Shown here one piece after another: positions 32,078 through 40,708 of a stretch of DNA of 64,000 bases. Within the stretch, counting starts at the first letter, position 1. Each line of letters opens with the position of its first letter. Origin of the DNA: Xenorhabdus ehlersii (GTDB lineage: Bacteria; Pseudomonadota; Gammaproteobacteria; Enterobacterales; Enterobacteriaceae); contig NZ_RAQI01000004.1 of the NCBI RefSeq assembly GCF_003610465.1, positions 124,001-188,000 of the forward strand, given 5' to 3'. The translations under genes and the position numbers were made by a program. The notes beneath the pieces are model-generated. The model searched no databases and had not been told where the DNA came from. It was given only the letters and a program-made list of their open reading frames with translations.

Positions 32078-32535
32078 AAATAGTGGATAACCTGATTATG
32101 GCTGCCTCGCCAGATTAACGAAGGATCATACAGCACTTGTTCAAATTTCCCATCCACTACCACATGGATATAACTGATAACTTCTTGTTGAATTTCACTT
32201 AATTCATTAAGGACATAACCTGTCCATAGCCAGATATCCTTATCTGGGCATTCTTCCTGTACACGTTTAACCAGTTGCAGTATGTGGGGAACATTATGGG
32301 GATGCAGAGGATCACCACCAGACAGTGACAGACCTTGCCGTTTAATACGATGATCTTTTAGGTCAGCGATGATCTGATCTTCGATTGCTTGCGTAAAAGG
32401 CTGGCCTGAATCGATTCGCCATGTACTTTGGTTGTAGCAGCCACGGCATTGATGCAAACAACCTGATACGAACAGCGTACAACGAGTTCCGGGGCCATTT
32501 ACCACATCAAGCGGATAATATTGATGATAATTCAT
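32074..32535 (-). CDS. nrdG: Anaerobic ribonucleotide reductase activating protein NrdG
   Basis: Radical-SAM activase that generates the glycyl radical on NrdD. The [4Fe-4S] cluster motif CLHQCRGC (C-x3-C-x2-C) is at about residues 26-33. The SAM-binding motif SLSGGDPLHPHN follows near 70. 153 residues, one short of the E. coli length by recall. It follows nrdD by 4 bp, a tight operon. Confidence 0.96.
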   Translation of the reverse strand: MNYHQYYPLDVVNGPGTRCTLFVSGCLHQCRGCYNQSTWRIDSGQPFTQAIEDQIIADLKDHRIKRQGLSLSGGDPLHPHNVPHILQLVKRVQEECPDKDIWLWTGYVLNELSEIQQEVISYIHVVVDGKFEQVLYDPSLIWRGSHNQVIHYF

Positions 32536-32539
32536 GCTA

Positions 32540-34468
32540 TTAACCTATTTGCCCATTGCCGAGATGTTTCACGCGGCGTTTCACTTCCTCCTGCTTACCG
32601 GCATTGAATGGGCGGGCATCCGGGCTGCCGAGGTAACCACAAACACGGCGAATAACTGAAACATGGGCTGGATCATGATTGCCACATTGGGGACAGGTGA
32701 ATCCCTTACTGGTACAGGCAAACTCACCGGTAAAACCACATTGATAACACTCATCAATTGGCGTATTGGTGCCATAGTAAGGCACACGTGAATAACTGTA
32801 ATCCCAGACATCTTCTAATGCTTTCAAATTATGTTGCAGATTGGGATACTCGCCGTAGCAAATAAAACCACCGTTTGCTAATGGTGGATAGGGTGCTTCA
32901 AAGTCCAGCTTATCATAGGGATTAACCTTCCTTTCCACATCCAGATGGAAGCTGTTGGTATAATAGCCCTTATCGGTGACACCTTGGATGATGCCAAATT
33001 CAGCGGTATCCAAACGGCAGAAGCGGTCACATAAATTCTCGCTTGGTGTACTGTACAAACTAAACCCATAACCCGTCTCCCGCTTCCACTGATCGACGGC
33101 GTTACGTAAGCGTTTAACAATAGAGATGGCTTTCTGCTGGCGCTGTTGATCATCAAACAGGTGAATGTGATTACCATATAACGCATTTATTGTTTCATGA
33201 ATGCCAATATAGCCCAACGAAATAGAAGCACGGCCCTGTTTGAAAATATCGGCAATATTGTCATCTGCTTTCAGGCGTACACCACATGCACCTTCCATAT
33301 AGAGGATCGGGGCAACGCGAGCCTTGGTATTTTCGAGGCGAGAAATTCGGGTTATCAGCGCTTTTTTGGCGAGTGACAAGCGTTGATCCAAAATTTGCCA
33401 AAAATCAGCTTCGTTACCCTTAGCTTCGAGCGCAATGCGGGGAAGGTTCAGGCTGATAACGCCTAAATTGTTACGCCCTTCGTGAATTTGCTGACCGTTT
33501 TCCTCATACACGCTGAGAAAACTGCGGCAACCCATTGGCGTTTTAAATGATCCTGTTACTTTGATCACTTGATCATAATTGAGGATATCGGGATACATGC
33601 GTTTACTGGCACATTCCAGGGCCAGTAATTTGATGTCATAGTGGGGATCACCAAACCGGTGATTCAATCCATCACGAATGGTAAAAACCAGTTTGGGGAA
33701 AACGGCGGTCTTACGGTTTTTTCCCAAACCCGCAATGCGGTTGCGCAGAATTGAAATTTGAATCAGGCGGGCTTCGTTGGTTGTCCCCAATCCGAAACCG
33801 AAAGTGACAAATGGTGTTTGTCCATTGGCGGTATGCAGCGTATTGACTTCATATTCCAGAGACTGGAAGGCGTCATAACACTCTTTTTCCGTGCGGGCTT
33901 CTGCATAGGCAAGCTGATCGGCAATATTCCACTCTTTGGCAATGGCCAGATGTTTGTCATAACTGGCCTTCACAAAAGGGGCGAGGACTTCATCAATACG
34001 ATTAATGGTTGTGCCACCATAAATGTGGCTGGCAACTTGTGCGATGATTTGGGCGGTGACCGCAGTGGCGGTAGAAATGGATTTGGGCGGTTCAATTTCC
34101 GCATTGCCCATTTTAAAGCCGTTAGTCAGCATGTCCTGCAAATCGATCAGCATACAGTTGAACATAGGAAAAAACGGGGCGTAATCCAGATCATGATAGT
34201 GAATTTCTCCTCTATCGTGTGCCTGCACTACATCATGTGGCAGAATATGTTGCTTGGCATATTGTCGGGCGACAATTCCAGCCAATAAATCACGCTGGGT
34301 TGGAATTACCTTACTGTCTTTATTGGCATTTTCATTGAGAAGAGAGAAATTGCTTTGCTCGATCAGACCCCGAATTTCTTGATCTAACCGATCATGCCAT
34401 GTATGGGAAGCCTGTTCAGAGGTATTGCCCTTACTAACGTCATCCTGTTGCGTCACAACCATTTTCAC
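32540..34468 (-). CDS. nrdD: Anaerobic ribonucleoside-triphosphate reductase NrdD, lacking the ATP-cone
   Basis: Class III reductase, NTP to dNTP under anaerobiosis. The catalytic barrel is intact, including NLGVISLNLPRIALEA, MEGACGVRL, the four-Cys zinc site (CYQC...CPQC) and the C-terminal glycyl-radical loop RRVCGYLGSPDARPFN. The GTG at 34468 has AGGAG 7 nt upstream; ATG 34462 is an alternative. The protein is 642 residues versus 712 in E. coli. The N-terminal ATP-cone is missing: the first 25 residues are unrelated, and homology starts at LDQEIRGLIEQSN. No upstream frame supplies the cone. Confidence 0.94.
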   Translation of the reverse strand: MKMVVTQQDDVSKGNTSEQASHTWHDRLDQEIRGLIEQSNFSLLNENANKDSKVIPTQRDLLAGIVARQYAKQHILPHDVVQAHDRGEIHYHDLDYAPFFPMFNCMLIDLQDMLTNGFKMGNAEIEPPKSISTATAVTAQIIAQVASHIYGGTTINRIDEVLAPFVKASYDKHLAIAKEWNIADQLAYAEARTEKECYDAFQSLEYEVNTLHTANGQTPFVTFGFGLGTTNEARLIQISILRNRIAGLGKNRKTAVFPKLVFTIRDGLNHRFGDPHYDIKLLALECASKRMYPDILNYDQVIKVTGSFKTPMGCRSFLSVYEENGQQIHEGRNNLGVISLNLPRIALEAKGNEADFWQILDQRLSLAKKALITRISRLENTKARVAPILYMEGACGVRLKADDNIADIFKQGRASISLGYIGIHETINALYGNHIHLFDDQQRQQKAISIVKRLRNAVDQWKRETGYGFSLYSTPSENLCDRFCRLDTAEFGIIQGVTDKGYYTNSFHLDVERKVNPYDKLDFEAPYPPLANGGFICYGEYPNLQHNLKALEDVWDYSYSRVPYYGTNTPIDECYQCGFTGEFACTSKGFTCPQCGNHDPAHVSVIRRVCGYLGSPDARPFNAGKQEEVKRRVKHLGNGQIG

Positions 34469-34487
34469 GATATGGCTCCTCAATATG

Positions 34488-34541
34488 TTATCCACAGGCC
34501 AAAATGAGATGAAGGCTCGCTTTCTGCTTTAATGTGGATAA
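34488..34541. promoter_or_regulatory. Two consensus DnaA boxes upstream of nrdD
   Basis: TTATCCACA at 34488-34496 and its reverse complement TGTGGATAA at 34533-34541 are both perfect matches to the DnaA box TTATNCACA. They face each other across the nrdD leader, 45 bp apart. They suggest coupling of dNTP supply to replication initiation, as known for nrdAB in E. coli. Chance occurrence of two perfect copies this close is unlikely. Confidence 0.7.
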
Positions 34542-34553
34542 TTTTGTGTATAA

Positions 34554-34600
34554 ATACTATATGTAGTGGTTATTTTATATTAAAACACAATATGTAGCTT
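34554..34600. promoter_or_regulatory. Tandem NrdR boxes of the nrdDG promoter
   Basis: Two 16-bp sites, ATACTATATGTAGTGG (34554-34569) and ACACAATATGTAGCTT (34585-34600), both fit the NrdR consensus acaCWAtATaTWGtgt. They are 31 bp apart (three helical turns), the spacing seen at known NrdR-repressed nrd promoters. NrdR is the dATP-sensing repressor of reductase genes. Confidence 0.8.
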
Positions 34601-34683
34601 TTATAAGCTAATATACAACCTAAAAAATTGATCCAAGACAGAGAAAGGGAAGATTATGAGGGGGAGGAAGATGAGACGGGAAT

Positions 34684-34714
34684 AACAACCCTGATACCGG
34701 AGTTATCAGGGTTG
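34684..34714 (-). terminator. ridA terminator
   Basis: 11-bp stem CAACCCTGATA / TATCAGGGTTG around a CCGGAGT loop, followed on the minus strand by TTATTC. It ends the ridA transcript before the divergent nrdD control region. Confidence 0.75.
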
Positions 34715-34727
34715 AGAAAACGACAAA

Positions 34728-35114
34728 TTAGCCACGAATGGCGATAGCTTCGATTTCGATTTTCACGTCTTTTGGCAGACGGGCAACTTCAACACATGAA
34801 CGGGCAGGGAACGGTGCATTGTGTTCAGCGAAGAACGCTTCGTAAGTTGCGTTCACGGCCGCGAAGTCATTCAGATCCTTAACAAACACGGTGGTTTTTA
34901 CGATATCAGCGACTTTCAAGCCAGATTGTTCAATAATAGCTTTAACGTTTTCCAAAGATTGACGGGCTTGAGCAGTCACCTCTTCAGGGATAGCACCGGT
35001 TTTTGGATCAACAGGGATTTGGCCGGAAGTGATAACCATGCTACCCAGATCAACACCCTGAACATAAGGGCCGATTGCTGCTGGTGCATTTTCGGTATGG
35101 ATAGAACGTGACAT
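34728..35114 (-). CDS. ridA: Enamine/imine deaminase RidA (YjgF)
   Basis: Hydrolyses reactive 2-aminoacrylate and related enamines released by PLP enzymes. 128 residues, trimeric YjgF fold. The active-site Arg is in FPARSCVEVARLPKDVKIEIEAIA (about residue 105), and SGQIPVDPKTG is also conserved. It follows pyrI as in the E. coli pyrLBI-ridA order. Functionally it complements the several PLP lyases at 45-48.6 kb. Confidence 0.96.
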   Translation of the reverse strand: MSRSIHTENAPAAIGPYVQGVDLGSMVITSGQIPVDPKTGAIPEEVTAQARQSLENVKAIIEQSGLKVADIVKTTVFVKDLNDFAAVNATYEAFFAEHNAPFPARSCVEVARLPKDVKIEIEAIAIRG

Positions 35115-35252
35115 TCGAAACTCCTGTTTGACATCTAAATGGAAAAATTTTCTGGATCGCCATTATAGTGATCCTCTGTCCCGCATCAATTGATACAGGA
35201 CATTCTTACAGATTACGTGAACTGGCAGCGGATAGATTGTTTGAATCGGAGA

Positions 35253-35717
35253 TTAATCGTTATCGATAACGGCTTGACGATCAAACTCTTTCTCACAGTA
35301 CTTACAGCGCAACACCACATCGTCTTTTTCTGACATAACATAGAAGCTGCTGTCGACAGGTTCATTATGGCTGATGCAATTACTGTTTGGGCAGACAAGG
35401 ACACTGTCGATTCTGTCGGGCAAGTTGATTTGCATCTTTTTGACCACAACGTAATTCTCAATATTATTGATTGTGGCATTGGGTGCATACATGGCGAGTT
35501 GGTTTGCCTGTTGTGCTGTCAGAAAGGTGTTTTCAATCTTGATCAGATCTTTTTTACCCAAATGGTTGGAAGGCAGATTCAGGCCAATCGTAATGCGCTG
35601 GTCTGTTTCGGTGAGTTTGAACAGTGACAATAACTTAAAGCCGACGTGGGCTGGGATGTGATCGATAACCGTGCCACATTTAATGGCTTCTACTTGTAGT
35701 TGATGGTCTTGCGTCAT
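35253..35717 (-). CDS. pyrI: Aspartate carbamoyltransferase regulatory chain PyrI
   Basis: Allosteric (CTP/ATP-binding) subunit of aspartate transcarbamoylase. The nucleotide domain (about 1-100) includes [22 protein letters not shown]. The zinc domain (about 101-154) has the four Cys in CPNSNC and CKYC. 154 residues. In E. coli pyrI follows pyrB by a few bases; here pyrB ends about 5 kb away on the same strand, with three opposite-strand genes between, so pyrI must use its own promoter. No clear ribosome site lies directly before its ATG. Confidence 0.95.
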   Translation of the reverse strand: MTQDHQLQVEAIKCGTVIDHIPAHVGFKLLSLFKLTETDQRITIGLNLPSNHLGKKDLIKIENTFLTAQQANQLAMYAPNATINNIENYVVVKKMQINLPDRIDSVLVCPNSNCISHNEPVDSSFYVMSEKDDVVLRCKYCEKEFDRQAVIDND

Positions 35718-35727
35718 GTTGTGTCAT

Positions 35728-35746
35728 GAATACCGTTTCGGTATTC
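35728..35746 (-). promoter_or_regulatory. Hairpin between an SD-like GGAGGAGG and the pyrI start
   Basis: Perfect 7-bp inverted repeat GAATACC-GTTTC-GGTATTC. On the minus strand it directly follows GGAGGAGG (35747-35754) and ends about 10 nt before the pyrI ATG. Folding would bring the ribosome site close to the start codon, or mask it. Confidence 0.5.
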
Positions 35747-35944
35747 CTCCTCCAGATATTAGGGTCGGCTTATTTTGTCATAGACGATTTGGCATTTCAC
35801 CTGATTACCTTTTGAATATAAAAGACGATTTAACTCAATAATAGAAAATAAATAAAATTTGATGGATAGCACTTCTGTTGCTAACCTGTAAATATATTGT
35901 TGCTTAAATGAAATCAATACCAATATCACAGTGTAAGGTTGAAC

Positions 35945-36700
35945 ATGTTGCTATCTGCTTCTTCTGGAAATATAAACGTGGGAAAAAATGCTGCGGAAAA
36001 AATCTCGGTAGAGGGTGATTTTGATTGGAAAATAATTAATGAAATTCCTATTTATGAATGCCATGAATCTTTAGAAATCATTACTGATTCGAATAAATTA
36101 AAACAAAAATCGGTTTATTATCTGGCAGGAATAAAAGGCTCTATTGAATATTGTATGGTAAGAAAAAGTGTGGCCGAAAAATTAAGGATAGCATCACAGT
36201 TACTTCCTGCTCATTTGGGGATTTTAGTATTGGATGGCTGGCGTTCACGGGAAACTCAGCAAGCATTGCAAGAGATAACGCAGGTAAAGATCGCAGAGCA
36301 ATATACTGAATTATCGGCTGAGGAACAGCATAAACTATTACAGCAATTTGTAGCTCCAGCGCCAGTAGGAAAAAATCAAATCAGCCCACATCTGACAGGA
36401 GGTGCAGTGGATGTCACGCTCTTTAATATAGAATCTGGTCATGCACTTTTTTTGGGGACAGAGTTTGATGAAGTGAATGAACTTTCCTACACCGCTGCAT
36501 TGGAAAAAGCCCCTGAAAAAAATATGTCTGCCACTTTATATCGCCGATTACTCTACCACGCCATGAAGCAAGTAGGATTTACCAATTTACCGACTGAGTG
36601 GTGGCATTATGATTACGGTAACTCCATGTGGGCATTTTATAACAATCGGACAGCTATTTATGGAGCAATAGATGAAACTTCAGACTATTTGAATAAGTAA
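35945..36700 (+). CDS. VanX/DdpX-type D-alanyl-D-alanine dipeptidase
   Basis: Peptidase M15D. Zinc and catalytic motifs are present: DGWRSRETQ (about 98), the SxHxxGxAxD signature as SPHLTGGAVDVTL (about 146) and EWWHYDYG (about 218), whose Glu is the catalytic base and His a zinc ligand. 251 residues from ATG 35945 (AAGG site upstream); a TTG at 35939 is the alternative. No signal peptide, so cytoplasmic. It probably recycles D-Ala-D-Ala rather than giving vancomycin resistance. It is paired with the DUF819 permease 63 bp downstream. Confidence 0.9.
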   Translation: MLLSASSGNINVGKNAAEKISVEGDFDWKIINEIPIYECHESLEIITDSNKLKQKSVYYLAGIKGSIEYCMVRKSVAEKLRIASQLLPAHLGILVLDGWRSRETQQALQEITQVKIAEQYTELSAEEQHKLLQQFVAPAPVGKNQISPHLTGGAVDVTLFNIESGHALFLGTEFDEVNELSYTAALEKAPEKNMSATLYRRLLYHAMKQVGFTNLPTEWWHYDYGNSMWAFYNNRTAIYGAIDETSDYLNK

Positions 36701-36763
36701 ATCATTGAATGAGTCAGTGCGTGAATATCTTCTTTTTTATTTAAAAAATATCGGGAAAAAATA

Positions 36764-37981
36764 ATGAAAAATACATTCATCACAGCTGACAATTCATTAA
36801 TGCTGTGGGCTTTTATTATGATTGTTGTCGCTGCCGCCATAATGGCAGAACAGCGTTTTAAATGGGCATCTAAAATACCGGGAGCAGTGATTGCATTGAT
36901 CGTTGCTGTCTTGGCTTCCAATTTAAATATCATTCCTACCGAAGCACCGGCTTACGATGCTGTTTGGGGATATATCCTGCCCCTGGCAATCCCCTTATTA
37001 TTATTTAAAACCAACCTGCACACTATTCTTAAAGAAAGTGGACGATTACTGATACTTTTCCTGATTTCTTCCGTTGCGACCATGATTGGTACAATCGTCT
37101 CCTTCTGGCTTTTCAGGGTTTACATACCAGAGTTAGATAAAATCAGTGGCATGATATCGGCTTCTTATACGGGAGGAGGAGTTAACTTTGCGGCAATGGC
37201 CGCCAAGCTGGAAACTTCCCAGGACATGGTGGCCTCTACCATCGTTGCTGATCATTTTATGATGGCCGCTTATTTTATTATCCTGATGCTTTTATCTGGT
37301 TGGACAGTGGCGAGAAAATTCTGGGGCAGTCCATATACCGATTTGGTTGAAAATACGCCTAATTTAGATAAATCCCAACCCTTGGCGGCTGCTTATTGGA
37401 AACCAAAAAATATCGCCCTGAAAGACATTGCTATATCGCTGGCATGGTCAATTTTTATCGTTGCGCTATCATTTCAGCTTTCATCATGGTTAAAAGCCTT
37501 GCTTGGGCAGCCAAACAACGTTTACCAAGAGCTGGTTTTCAGCCTGATTTCCGATAAATACCTGCTTCTGACTACCGTCACTTTTATTATTGTCTCAATA
37601 TTTAAAGAGACATTTAGCAAACTGAATGGCACTCAGGAATTGGGGACTTACGCCATTTATATGTTTTTTGTTGTGATTGGCATACCTGCATCTGTTCAAG
37701 TCATTATCAGCCATGCGCCACTCCTATTTGCCTTCGTCTTTGTGATTACTATGCTGAACTTGATACTGACTTTTGCCGTGGGAAAAGTGTTTAAATTCAG
37801 CCTTGAGGAAAACATTTTGGCGTGTAATGCCAATATCGGCGGGCCAACTACCGCAGCAGCGATGGCAATTAGCCGTGGTTGGATTAATCTGGTCGGCCCG
37901 ATTATGGTGATTGGTACTGTTGGCTATGTCATTGGTAATTATGTGGGAACGTTCGTTTATTTTATGGTAGGTAATTTGTGA
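36764..37981 (+). CDS. DUF819 (YjcL) family membrane protein
   Basis: 405 residues with about ten to eleven membrane helices. The signature DUF819 segments are ASYTGGGVNFAAMA near residue 138 and ACNANIGGPTTAAAMA near 355; the two inverted repeats resemble carboxylate/cation transporters. Function is not established for the family. Being next to a D-Ala-D-Ala dipeptidase suggests transport of a dipeptide or D-amino acid, which is an inference only. Its stop overlaps the start of a 22-codon ORF. Confidence 0.88.
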   Translation: MKNTFITADNSLMLWAFIMIVVAAAIMAEQRFKWASKIPGAVIALIVAVLASNLNIIPTEAPAYDAVWGYILPLAIPLLLFKTNLHTILKESGRLLILFLISSVATMIGTIVSFWLFRVYIPELDKISGMISASYTGGGVNFAAMAAKLETSQDMVASTIVADHFMMAAYFIILMLLSGWTVARKFWGSPYTDLVENTPNLDKSQPLAAAYWKPKNIALKDIAISLAWSIFIVALSFQLSSWLKALLGQPNNVYQELVFSLISDKYLLLTTVTFIIVSIFKETFSKLNGTQELGTYAIYMFFVVIGIPASVQVIISHAPLLFAFVFVITMLNLILTFAVGKVFKFSLEENILACNANIGGPTTAAAMAISRGWINLVGPIMVIGTVGYVIGNYVGTFVYFMVGNL

Positions 37982-38049
37982 TGTGGCATATTTCTGTTTT
38001 AGTGATTCCAATCGTTATACCCGTGTTCTTCTTTTTCTCTCAAGCCTAA
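37981..38049 (+). CDS. Possible 22-residue hydrophobic peptide coupled to the DUF819 gene
   Basis: The ATG shares one base with the DUF819 stop (TGATG). The 22 codons start MWHISVLVIPIVIP and end FFFFSQA, one short membrane segment. Small single-helix subunits coupled to transporters exist (for example CydX and KdpF), but here only the overlap and hydrophobicity support it. Confidence 0.35.
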   Translation: MWHISVLVIPIVIPVFFFFSQA

Positions 38050-38216
38050 TAACTCGGTTTTTTCGTGATATAACCACGGAATAATTATCACAATGGGCAG
38101 ATAGGAGTATGATCACAGCGGTGGTAAGCCGCCAATGAATGAAATCGACGTTATTGGTTCACCTGTAAAGATGTGGCCTAATTGTATTGGTCGCGACATA
38201 AAAAATAGAGATTTTT

Positions 38217-40535
38217 ATGAAATTCAAATCAAAAATAAAACCTTACCATGCGGCTGCTGGTGGTTGGGGTTCGCTGGAGGCAACAACCCGTTTTGTCTTT
38301 GATAGTAAACGAGCACTGAAAAATATGGTTAACCTGATGCGCATGAACAAGCCCAGAGGCTTTGATTGCCCCGGATGCGCATGGGGGGATGACAACAAAA
38401 GCCTATTTAGTTTTTGTGAAAACGGTGCCAAGGCAGTCACTTGGGAAGCGACACGTCGGTATGTTGATCGAAAATTCTTCGCAACCCATAGCATTAGTCA
38501 ACTTTACCAACAAAGCGATTATTTCCTTGAATATCAGGGGAGAGTGGTTGAGCCGATGAGCTATAACCCGCAGACGGATCATTATGAGCCGATAAGTTGG
38601 GATGATGCTTTTGCCCTGATTGCCAGCCACATTAAGGCGATGGATAACCCCAATCAGCTTGAACTATACACTTCGGGGCGCGCCAGTAATGAGGCTTCCT
38701 GGCTGTATCAATTGTTTGGGCGTGTCATGGGAACCAATAACTTCCCGGATTGCTCCAATATGTGCCATGAAGCCAGCGGTTCCGGTATGTTGGAAAGCTT
38801 AGGCGTTGGGAAAGGCACCGTTCGGCTGCAAGATTTTGATCATGCTGATGCTATCTTTGTATTTGGTCAAAACCCCGGAACAAACCACCCGCGAATGCTG
38901 CATAGCTTACGACATGCTGCTGAGCGCGGAGCACACATCGTTACGTTTAATACCCTGCGTGAGCGCGGGCTGGAACGTTTCGCTGATCCACAAAAACCGC
39001 TCGAAGTGATCACTCCAATGGCAGGGGAAATTAGCCACCGTTACTATCAGCCCAAACTTGGTGGCGATATGGCTGGGGTGCGAGGGATAGTCAAAGCACT
39101 TTTGGAAACCCATAACGTCCTGCTGGCTGAAGGAAAATCAGGTATTTTTGATCTGGAATTCATCGCAACTTACACCAACGGAGTGGATGCTTACTTACAA
39201 GAAGTTGCAGCAACCGCATGGTCATTGATTGAAGATCAATCGGGATTAACCGAAGCACAATTGCGTGAGGCGGCTACCATTTATCAGAGTGCTGGGCGTG
39301 TCATCTGTACCTGGGCAATGGGGATAACCCAACATAAACACTCTTTGGTTACGGTACGTGAAATCGTTAACCTTCAATTGCTTTTTGGTCAATTGGGTAA
39401 ATCGGGCGCAGGGCTTTGTCCGGTACGTGGTCACAGTAATGTACAGGGTAACCGGACGATGGGAATAAATGAGAAACCGTCCCAACTTTTCCTGGATAAC
39501 ATGGCTGCTCATTTTGGTTTTGAGCCACCTCGTGCACATGGCCATCATGTTGTGGAAGCGTTGAGTGCCATGTTGCGTAATGAAGTTAAAGTTCTGATCG
39601 CACTGGGTGGAAACCTTGCGGCAGCGGCTCCAGATAGTGCACGGACAGAAGACGCGCTTAGACATTGTGATTTGACCGTACACATCAGCACAAAATTAAA
39701 CCGGAGTCATCTTATTACCGGTAAAAAAGGTGCCCTTATTCTGCCAACATTGGGGCGTACCGAACGAGATATTCAGGCTACGGGCGCACAGTTTGTGACG
39801 GTAGAAGACTCTTTCAGCATGGTTCATGCCTCAGAGGGCGTAAATAAGCCATTATTTGATAGCCAGCGTTCTGAAACAGCGATTATTGCTGGTATTGCCA
39901 ATGCAACAGTCGGCAATCGCGCAACGATTAACTGGCTGGAATTAGCCGGAGATTACAATAAAATTCGCGATCATATTGCAGCGACTATTCCAGGGTTTGC
40001 TGATTTTAATAAAAAATGTGAACATCCCGGCGGTTTCTATCTTGGTAATGCTGCTGCCGAATTACGTTTTGCAACACCGAGCCAAAAAGCTGAATTCAGT
40101 CATGCACCGCTGCCAAAAACACTGTTCCCGCAAATTGAAGGCGCTGATGTTCCTTTCACTTTGCAAACTTTGCGTTCACACGATCAATATAACACCACGA
40201 TTTATGGGCTGGATGATCGTTATCGAGGGGTTTATGGTCAGCGGGAAGTGTTGTTCATGAATCCGGAAGATATTGTTCAATTGGGATATCAGGTCGGTGA
40301 TTTGGTAGATATCGAAACAGTATGGAATGACGGTATCAAGCGTAAAGTTTCCGGCTTTAAATTAGTGCCTTATACCATTCCACGTGGAAACCTTGCCGCT
40401 TATTATCCAGAAACCAATCCATTAGTCCCAATGGAAAGTATTGGTGATGGTACAGGCACGCCAACTTCAAAATCTGTACCGGTGAAATTATCTCTTACTG
40501 AACCGAATGGGTCTGAACCTCAACGTCTTGTATAA
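38217..40535 (+). CDS. YdeP/FdhF-like molybdopterin oxidoreductase
   Basis: Formate-dehydrogenase-like molybdoenzyme of 772 residues, closest to E. coli YdeP (759), linked there to acid resistance. The N-terminal iron-sulfur region is reduced to FDCPGCAWGD (about 49-58). Molybdopterin domains follow, with TSGRASNEASWLYQLF, FGQNPGTNHPRM and PVRGHSNVQGNRTMGI, and the C-terminal MopB domain (about 640-750) with YNTTIYGLDDRYRGVYGQ. No partner dehydrogenase subunit is adjacent and no Tat signal is present, so it is cytoplasmic. It lies inside the interrupted pyrBI interval. Confidence 0.9.
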   Translation: MKFKSKIKPYHAAAGGWGSLEATTRFVFDSKRALKNMVNLMRMNKPRGFDCPGCAWGDDNKSLFSFCENGAKAVTWEATRRYVDRKFFATHSISQLYQQSDYFLEYQGRVVEPMSYNPQTDHYEPISWDDAFALIASHIKAMDNPNQLELYTSGRASNEASWLYQLFGRVMGTNNFPDCSNMCHEASGSGMLESLGVGKGTVRLQDFDHADAIFVFGQNPGTNHPRMLHSLRHAAERGAHIVTFNTLRERGLERFADPQKPLEVITPMAGEISHRYYQPKLGGDMAGVRGIVKALLETHNVLLAEGKSGIFDLEFIATYTNGVDAYLQEVAATAWSLIEDQSGLTEAQLREAATIYQSAGRVICTWAMGITQHKHSLVTVREIVNLQLLFGQLGKSGAGLCPVRGHSNVQGNRTMGINEKPSQLFLDNMAAHFGFEPPRAHGHHVVEALSAMLRNEVKVLIALGGNLAAAAPDSARTEDALRHCDLTVHISTKLNRSHLITGKKGALILPTLGRTERDIQATGAQFVTVEDSFSMVHASEGVNKPLFDSQRSETAIIAGIANATVGNRATINWLELAGDYNKIRDHIAATIPGFADFNKKCEHPGGFYLGNAAAELRFATPSQKAEFSHAPLPKTLFPQIEGADVPFTLQTLRSHDQYNTTIYGLDDRYRGVYGQREVLFMNPEDIVQLGYQVGDLVDIETVWNDGIKRKVSGFKLVPYTIPRGNLAAYYPETNPLVPMESIGDGTGTPTSKSVPVKLSLTEPNGSEPQRLV

Positions 40536-40592
40536 GACGTTTATGGCTCTTTTGCCTACCTATCTATCACAGTTAGTAATATGTCGATTCAG

Positions 40593-40637
40593 GCTCGGTT
40601 TTTGAAGATAACAAGTATTCTTCATTAAAAACCGAGC
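40593..40637. terminator. Long hairpin between ydeP-like gene and pyrB
   Basis: Inverted repeat GCTCGGTTTTTGAAGA...TTCTTCATTAAAAACCGAGC between convergent genes. Internal T and A runs could act as a bidirectional terminator; no separate T tail follows. Confidence 0.5.
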
Positions 40638-40708
40638 TGGATAAAAATCTTTTCAAAGAAAGTACGATTATGATCAAGGAATAGTTTCCCCAATCATCAT
40701 ATTGATGC

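Noticed and set aside
33758..34288. 176-codon plus-strand ORF opposite nrdD
   Set aside because: Shadow of the conserved nrdD reading frame, no recognisable domain.
35945..36700. Vancomycin-resistance determinant
   Set aside because: The VanX-like enzyme stands without vanH/vanA partners and lies in a Gram-negative genome; a D-Ala-D-Ala recycling role is more likely.
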